Part shown: in pieces, positions 59,714 to 64,000 of the stretch
Numbering within the stretch: the first letter of the stretch is position 1
How the letters are laid out: the number at the start of each line of letters is the position of its first letter
Source of the DNA: Actinopolymorpha pittospori
Lineage (GTDB): Bacteria > Actinomycetota > Actinomycetes > Propionibacteriales > Actinopolymorphaceae
Assembly (NCBI RefSeq): GCF_014873875.1
Contig: NZ_JADBEM010000001.1
Span: 1,488,001 to 1,552,000, forward strand
Reading direction: 5' to 3'
DNA: 64,000 nucleotides
Notes under the pieces: model-generated
Told to the model about the DNA's origin: nothing
Databases searched by the model: none
What the model saw: only the letters and a program-made list of their open reading frames with translations
Program-made: the position numbers and the translations under genes

Positions 59714-60277
59714 GTGGCACGGAAGCAGCAGCAAGATGTCGTGGATCTACTCGTCGAGCAGCACGAAATGATCAGGTCACTCTTCTTCCGCGTAAGCGAT
59801 GCGAAGGGAGCCAGCAAGCGCGAGCTCTTTCAAGATCTCGTTCGCTTACTGGCCGTGCATGAAACGGCCGAGGAGGAGGTTGTCCATCCCATCGCCTGTC
59901 GGGAAATCGCTAACGGGGAACGAGTGGTGAAGGCTCGACTGAAGGAGGAGGCAGATGCAAAGACACGCCTCGCGGAGCTGTATGAGCTTGGCGTTGATCA
60001 CCCTCAGTTCGACGCCAAGCTGGAGACTCTAGCCAACGGCGTCCTCAAACACGCTGACGAGGAAGAGATTGAGTTCCCTGGCCTGCGCGAAAGGATGTCT
60101 CCAGAAGAGCTGCGAAAGCTGGTTGGTGTCTTGGAGACAGCGGAGGCAACGGCGCCCACCCGCCCTCACCCTGCTGCAGGCGAGTCCGCAGCCGCCAATA
60201 CGCTTGCAGGACCACCGATAGCAGTGTTCGATCGCGTGCGAGACCGAATCAGAGACTGGACCGAAGACAACACTTGA
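59714..60277 (+). CDS. Hemerythrin HHE-domain protein
   Basis: A 187-aa protein with an HHE four-helix domain at about residues 8-145. Ligand-type residues lie in L-L-V-E-Q-H-E-M-I-R, A-V-H-E-T-A-E-E-E-V-V-H-P and L-K-H-A-D-E-E-E-I-E-F-P. The tail (150-187) is Ala/Pro-rich and then charged (FDRVRDRIRDWTEDNT). It may bind oxygen, NO or iron. Unlike the hemerythrin at 14.1 kb it lacks the SAP-like module. AGGAG precedes the GTG. Codon use is less GC-biased than in the neighbours. Confidence 0.87.
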   Translation: MARKQQQDVVDLLVEQHEMIRSLFFRVSDAKGASKRELFQDLVRLLAVHETAEEEVVHPIACREIANGERVVKARLKEEADAKTRLAELYELGVDHPQFDAKLETLANGVLKHADEEEIEFPGLRERMSPEELRKLVGVLETAEATAPTRPHPAAGESAAANTLAGPPIAVFDRVRDRIRDWTEDNT

Positions 60278-60424
60278 TCCGCATTGATGTGACGGGGCCG
60301 GATTCGGCGGCGGGTCTTCGGATGTGCTTGGAAGTGTGAATCCGCAAGACTAGAGCCCTCGATGGATCGAAGACATGCTGGTCTCGCGGTGCTCGGACTT
60401 GGCTGGCGCAGGCGGCTCCAATCT

Positions 60425-61090
60425 TCACGCGCCGACCTGCACAAATCCGACTGGAACTGCGGCCTGTCCATCGACGAGGCCACACCCCCGGATCGTGATG
60501 GCCTTGGTCCCCGCACCACTGGCACTCCTCGACCGCGCCCACAGCCAGAGGCGCACGCGGGTCCGATCGGCTGAGGGTACCGCCGTCCCGGGACCGGGCC
60601 GGAGCGGCGACTCCGGTGGCTGTCTCGCGGTCGCTTGGCCCTGTATGAACCAGAGGCTCGTGACCCAGCGAAGGCGGGCGGCGATCTGGCACCTGCCAGC
60701 GACCCCCGTGCGCGGCTCGCCCGGTGTGCACGGCTCCCATGTGCACGATCGCCGCGGTGCGCAGCGCCGTGAACATGTCGAGGGGTGTTGGAGCTGACCG
60801 CGGCGTCGTGCCGAGCCCAACCGAGACCCCGCGCCGAGCGGTCGGGTATCCGGGGCACCCCTGAGACGAGCTTGAGGTTCGACAGCGGGCAGTGCGCCAC
60901 AGCGGTGAAGCTACCTACGGGCCGGCGCGTCGGTCTCGGCGTCTGTGAGATGCATCTCCTGGGCCAGCACCGTAACGCGGCCCGAGCAATCCGAGGTCGT
61001 CGAGGAGCTCGGATGGGCTGACCCCCGGTCTCCCGCTGACCGTCTGGATGTGCGGCGGAACTGCCGCCATGCCCGGCCCCTCTCGCCGGA
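60425..61090 (-). pseudogene. Decayed amidohydrolase (SAH/guanine deaminase-like)
   Basis: Pieces of a metal-dependent deaminase/chlorohydrolase can be read on the minus strand in different frames: S-E-L-L-D-D-L-G-L-L-G-P-R, then V-T-V-L-A-Q-E-M-H-L-T-D-A-E-T-D (next frame, ended by TAG), then V-A-H-C-P-L-S-N-L-K-L-V-S-G-V and A-A-V-S-S-N-T, then D-M-F-T-A-L-R-T-A-A-I-V-H. The order and motifs match the C-terminal half of this family, but at least three frame breaks and a stop intervene. Near 60425 a further piece (AITIRGCGLVDGQ) could be the start of another decayed gene. Confidence 0.65.
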
Positions 61091-61160
61091 TCCCTTGACG
61101 GGTCCGAGTTACCGACCTGCTGCTTGACACGGAGAATACCTCGCGCTAAAAACTTGCCTA

Positions 61161-61181
61161 GTTGAGCCAGTCAGGCTCAAC
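61161..61181. promoter_or_regulatory. HAIR-like inverted repeat before hsp20
   Basis: GTTGAGC-7-GCTCAAC is a perfect 7-bp inverted repeat resembling the HspR operator HAIR (CTTGAGT-7-ACTCAAG), with the TTGAG/CTCAA cores and the 7-base spacing kept. It lies about 55 bp before the hsp20 start, where a repressor would block the promoter. Confidence 0.7.
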
Positions 61182-61235
61182 CTTCGTCGACCGCCGTACG
61201 ACATCAAGTGAGAGAGGAAGAAGGAAGTGGTGGCG

Positions 61236-61658
61236 ATGTTGATGCGCACCGATCCGTTCCGCGAGTTCGACCGGCTTACTCAGCAGCTCCTCGGAACGGC
61301 CACCAGGCCTGCGGCAATGCCGCTGGACGCCTACCGCAAGGACGACTGGTTCTACGTCCACTTCGACCTGCCGGGTGTCAAGCCCGACGACATCGAGCTC
61401 ACGGTCGAGCAGAACGTCCTCACCGTGCGAGCCGAGCGCGTGGGAGCCCACTCCGACGGCGTCGAACTGATCGCAGCCGAGCGCCCACAGGGCACCTTCA
61501 CCCGCCAACTATTCCTCGGCGAGACCCTCGACACCGACAAGCTCGAGGCTGACTACGACTCCGGCGTCCTGAGCATCCGGATCCCCGTCGCCGAACAAGC
61601 CAAACCGCGCCGCGTACAGATCAGCGGATCCGGCGGTCGTCGCCAGATCAACCCCTGA
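61236..61658 (+). CDS. Hsp20/alpha-crystallin family small heat-shock protein
   Basis: A 140-aa chaperone that holds unfolding proteins. It begins MLMRTDPFREFDRLTQQLLG, typical of actinobacterial Hsp20, followed by the alpha-crystallin domain (about 30-130): Y-R-K-D-D-W-F-Y-V-H-F-D-L-P-G-V-K-P-D-D-I-E-L-T-V-E-Q-N-V-L-T-V and the terminal D-S-G-V-L-S-I-R-I-P-V. The C-terminal anchor motif I-x-I is present as R-V-Q-I. The ATG at 61236 has AAGGAAG upstream, and a GTG three codons earlier is possible. It is likely controlled by the HAIR-like site upstream. Confidence 0.93.
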   Translation: MLMRTDPFREFDRLTQQLLGTATRPAAMPLDAYRKDDWFYVHFDLPGVKPDDIELTVEQNVLTVRAERVGAHSDGVELIAAERPQGTFTRQLFLGETLDTDKLEADYDSGVLSIRIPVAEQAKPRRVQISGSGGRRQINP

Positions 61659-61692
61659 CCCATCTGGACATCGATCTGCCACCTCATCTCCC

Positions 61693-61721
61693 GGCGGGCC
61701 GGGCCTCACGCCCGGCCCGCC
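61693..61721. terminator. Hairpin downstream of hsp20
   Basis: A perfect 12-bp GC stem (GGCGGGCCGGGC and complement) with a 5-base CTCAC loop starts 34 bp after the hsp20 stop. There is no T-run, as is common in high-GC genomes. Confidence 0.75.
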
Positions 61722-61998
61722 GCCCGATCCCGCCTGTGAGTCACCGGCATGGCACAAGCCGAGAGATTTCGGGGGCCGCAGCCCGCCACCGCTGGACCAC
61801 CGGCGCGCCCTCGATGCCCGCATCGAGCATCTGGAGCGGTTGGGGTCCGGCGGCGTCCCCTGACCGAGCGCCGGCTCCGTTCCTAGTTCATCCCCCGCAG
61901 GGAGCGAGCGTGTGCGCGTCGCCGATGCCCAGGAGGACCTCAGCAGGTCGTGGAGCGCGCTCTCGTACACGGCGAGGAACCCCCTACCGAAGGAGCCG
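61722..61998. other. Region between hsp20 hairpin and protease gene
   Basis: About 277 bp between convergent genes. No supported gene or repeat. Confidence 0.35.
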
Positions 61999-63039
61999 TC
62001 ACGGGCTGACGCTCACCGGGTCAGATGTGGCCATGCTGGTCCCACCTGCGTTTGCGGCGGTGATCTGGCAGGCGACCTGCTGGTCGGCGAGGTCCGCGCC
62101 CACGCGCAGATCGGCGGTGTCGGCGCCCTCGACCGGTGCCGGGAAGGCGAACGGACCCAGGTAGGTGACGGTCACCCACTGATAGGCCGCTGTCTGCGGG
62201 AGCCCGCCGCGCGACCGGCTCCACCGAGGCGGGACACAGTGCAAGGTGGCGCCCACGACCGGGGTCCCGCTCACGCGCGCGGCTCTGGCTGGATAAGGCT
62301 GCAGCACCGGGTGGCGGGCGAACGCCCAACGCCGGAGGTTCGTGACGTCTGCCGAGTACGCGGGCGAGAGCTCACCGCACGCCTTGCCGGCCGTCTCACC
62401 TCCGAAGCTGAACAGACCCACGAGTGCGGGCCGTCCGCCGGAGTAGGACACTACGGGACTTCCACTGTCCTGGTAGCACCCGGTGACGACGCCGGCGGGG
62501 TCCTGTGCACAGGTCACCGAGCGGCGGTCGACAGTCGCAGGCGTTTGCCGTTCGCAGGCTTCCGCACCGAGCGGGGTCAGGTCTCCGCGGTGCAGGACGT
62601 CGTTGCGGAACTCGCCCTGCCCAGCCTGGCCGGTGGATCCGTGCGCGAACATCGAGACGGCCGAACCCGGCGACGGGCGGTACCCCGCGATCCGAAGGGG
62701 AGCGATGTCGTGGATCGGCCGGTCCAACAGGATGACTGCGAGGTCGTTCCTCGCACTTGAAAGGTTCACGTCCGTCGGGTCGACTGGCGACGGGAGAATC
62801 TCGTACCCGGGCAGCACCGAGATGCCACGCACGGGGCGAACCTCGCCGGCCTCCTCCGACAGAACCCGCGCGTTGATGTGCACGTCGAGTTGGCTCGGGT
62901 CCACATGGTCGACGCAGTGCACCGCTGTGAGCACCCGTTCGGGCGCCACGGGTCTGCATCGGGGGACTTCGGAGTGCCCGCGGTGCACTGGAAGCGCCCG
63001 ACCGCCTGGTAGGTAGGCGTCGGGCAGTAAGCGAGGCAT
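61999..63039 (-). CDS. Trypsin-like serine protease with C-terminal Ig-like domain
   Basis: A 346-aa S1-family protein. The triad is His in L-T-A-V-H-C-V-D, Asp in R-N-D-L-A-V-I-L-L-D and Ser in C-Y-Q-D-S-G-S-P-V-V, where the usual G-D-S-G-G-P is altered on both sides. Cys pairs of the family are kept. From about 255 on a beta domain follows (VSGTPVVGATLHCVPPRW ... AYQWV ... VACQITAANAGGTSMA), like cell-surface Ig-type repeats. No signal peptide or I-V-G-G activation site is seen. The N-terminus looks short, and a missing 5' part or an unseen frameshift is possible. Confidence 0.82.
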   Translation of the reverse strand: MPRLLPDAYLPGGRALPVHRGHSEVPRCRPVAPERVLTAVHCVDHVDPSQLDVHINARVLSEEAGEVRPVRGISVLPGYEILPSPVDPTDVNLSSARNDLAVILLDRPIHDIAPLRIAGYRPSPGSAVSMFAHGSTGQAGQGEFRNDVLHRGDLTPLGAEACERQTPATVDRRSVTCAQDPAGVVTGCYQDSGSPVVSYSGGRPALVGLFSFGGETAGKACGELSPAYSADVTNLRRWAFARHPVLQPYPARAARVSGTPVVGATLHCVPPRWSRSRGGLPQTAAYQWVTVTYLGPFAFPAPVEGADTADLRVGADLADQQVACQITAANAGGTSMATSDPVSVSP

Positions 63040-63081
63040 GCTTGGTGGGGACGGGACGTCGCTATCGCTCTGGTGTAACCG

Positions 63082-64000
63082 ATGAGTTCAGTCCGTGGTC
63101 AGCGCACACCAGCCGATTCGTCGTTGCATGAGGCGTGCCTCTACACGGGCATGTCTGACCTCGCTGACTTGATCGTGCGACTTGGTGGAAGGCCGGGGCT
63201 GGACCCGCCGATGCTGGCGGTCGTTTCTTCAGCAGTGATCGCCACACTGCGGGAGGAGTTGGGCGACGAGGACTCTCCCAGGCTGCGCCTTGTTGACATC
63301 CGGTTGGCTGGACGGAACCCGACTCGGATGATCCCTGAGCTGCTTCGGTTCATTGACGACCACCCAGACCAGCCAGTTCTAGTCGTGACCGAGCCGATGT
63401 GGCCGGGCAGATCTCCTGCCGAATACGCCACCCTGGTGCAGACGGAGGCACTGTGCAACGTCGCGTTGCGGAAGCACGCCGCCACCGTGATCTGCGCCTA
63501 CCACGTCCCAATTGTCGATGGTGTCGCCGTTCACCACGAGATCGTCCATGACGCTGCGCGGACACATCCGGTCATCATCGAGACCGACGGTGAACGATGG
63601 GAGAGTCTCCGGTACGCCGATCCAATGGCCCTGGCAGGTTCCTGCCTACACCCGCTGCCTGATCCTCCACCGGCGGCGTACACGCTGGCCTTTGACGCGA
63701 CCGACTTGTACGGGCTCGGCCAGTCCGTCATCAGCAGAGACCCCCATACGCGCCTTCTCGCAGAACGCCTCCCGGACCTGGAGCTCGCTGTGACCGAGGC
63801 CGCCGCCGAGCTCATCGCCCACACCGGCGCCTCAGGCCGTCTGCGCATCTGGGCAGAACAGAACGTATTGATCTGCGAGCTTCAAACCCGACATCAGCTC
63901 ACAGACGCTCTCGCGGGCCGCCGGCCCAGCAGCAACACCCCGCATGGCCTCCTGGTCGCGAACGAGCTGTGCGACCTCGTCCAAATCGATGCACACCCAA
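63082..64000 (+). CDS. MEDS-domain anti-sigma/sensor kinase-like regulator (partial, runs off window)
   Basis: At least 306 aa, open at the right edge. It begins MSSVRGQRTPADSSLHEACLYTGMSDLADLI. Residues about 15-180 match the MEDS (DcmR-type sensory) domain: RLRLVDIRLAGRNPTRMIPELLRFIDDHPDQPVLVVTEPMWPGRSPAEYATLVQTEALCNVAL. The part from about 235 (LLAERLPDLELAVTEAAAELIAHTGASGRLRIWAEQNVLICEL) is a HATPase_c-type anti-sigma kinase domain in which T-E-A-A-A-E-L stands for the N-box. Such proteins act in SigB-like partner-switching stress control. It is divergent from the serine protease gene. Confidence 0.82.
   Translation, partial: MSSVRGQRTPADSSLHEACLYTGMSDLADLIVRLGGRPGLDPPMLAVVSSAVIATLREELGDEDSPRLRLVDIRLAGRNPTRMIPELLRFIDDHPDQPVLVVTEPMWPGRSPAEYATLVQTEALCNVALRKHAATVICAYHVPIVDGVAVHHEIVHDAARTHPVIIETDGERWESLRYADPMALAGSCLHPLPDPPPAAYTLAFDATDLYGLGQSVISRDPHTRLLAERLPDLELAVTEAAAELIAHTGASGRLRIWAEQNVLICELQTRHQLTDALAGRRPSSNTPHGLLVANELCDLVQIDAHP

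Overview
The window is high-GC DNA with densely packed genes, several GTG starts and long antisense open frames, as is usual in Actinomycetota. The gene content agrees: a WhiB iron-sulfur regulator, an F420-dependent luciferase-like oxidoreductase, a deazaflavin (Ddn-type) reductase, an ECF41 sigma factor beside its carboxymuconolactone-decarboxylase partner, IdeR/DmdR-type iron boxes, and a pitA / membrane protein / DUF3349 trio in the order known from mycobacteria. I cannot fix the genus from sequence alone. No rRNA, tRNA, CRISPR array, phage or intact insertion sequence is visible.

Layout. 0-6.2 kb: WhiB, a MerR/HspR-like regulator, a DUF6328 membrane protein, and a leftward operon (SDR, small membrane protein, enolase-superfamily enzyme, GH15 glucanase) in which every junction overlaps by 4 bp. 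6.5-8.7 kb: two small basic Rho-N/SAP-like proteins, the F420 enzyme and DUF6098. 8.8-13.7 kb: a two-gene operon of a D-lactate-dehydrogenase-like FAD/Fe-S protein and a pyruvate-oxidase-like ThDP enzyme. 14-17.3 kb: hemerythrin, DUF6131, a lipoprotein / 27-aa peptide / DUF6766 operon, and an apparently leaderless acetyltransferase with a palindromic operator. 17.3-18.9 kb: the ECF41 module. 19-26 kb: membrane proteins, a molybdopterin oxidoreductase with a catalase, and a class A penicillin-binding protein. 26-31.5 kb: PhyH dioxygenase, an epoxide-hydrolase-like enzyme, Ddn-type reductase, and an iron-regulated segment (DUF2470 protein and FhuF-like Fe-S protein, each behind an iron box) flanking a DUF4097 gene. 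31.5-40 kb: GH78, lipoprotein, VOC protein, pit operon, a degenerate sensor kinase, DoxX. 40-48.9 kb: Nudix, a second GH15, a processive GT2 synthase, an APC permease divergent from an ArsR-ArsC fusion, VOC, SDR. 49-52 kb: an undescribed-looking three-gene secreted-protein operon (HExxH lipoprotein, proline-rich membrane protein, and a second exported protein that may be its distant paralogue). 52-64 kb: ArsR/SRPBCC pair, SDR, CPBP protease, aminopeptidase P, GNAT, nucleotidyltransferase-like protein, second hemerythrin, decayed amidohydrolase, Hsp20 behind a HAIR-like site, a trypsin-like protease, and a MEDS-domain regulator running off the end.

Themes. Many genes fit oxidative, heat, iron or oxygen stress: catalase, two hemerythrins, Hsp20, Ddn-type reductase, ECF41/CMD, iron boxes. 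A second theme is carbohydrate metabolism and the cell envelope (two GH15, GH78, GT2, PBP).

Four otherwise convincing genes (FhuF-like, GH78, Nudix, SDR at 48.1 kb) each appear broken by one single-base frameshift. That clustering makes sequencing error a serious alternative to true gene decay. The amidohydrolase remnant at 60.4-61.1 kb carries several lesions and looks like a real pseudogene.
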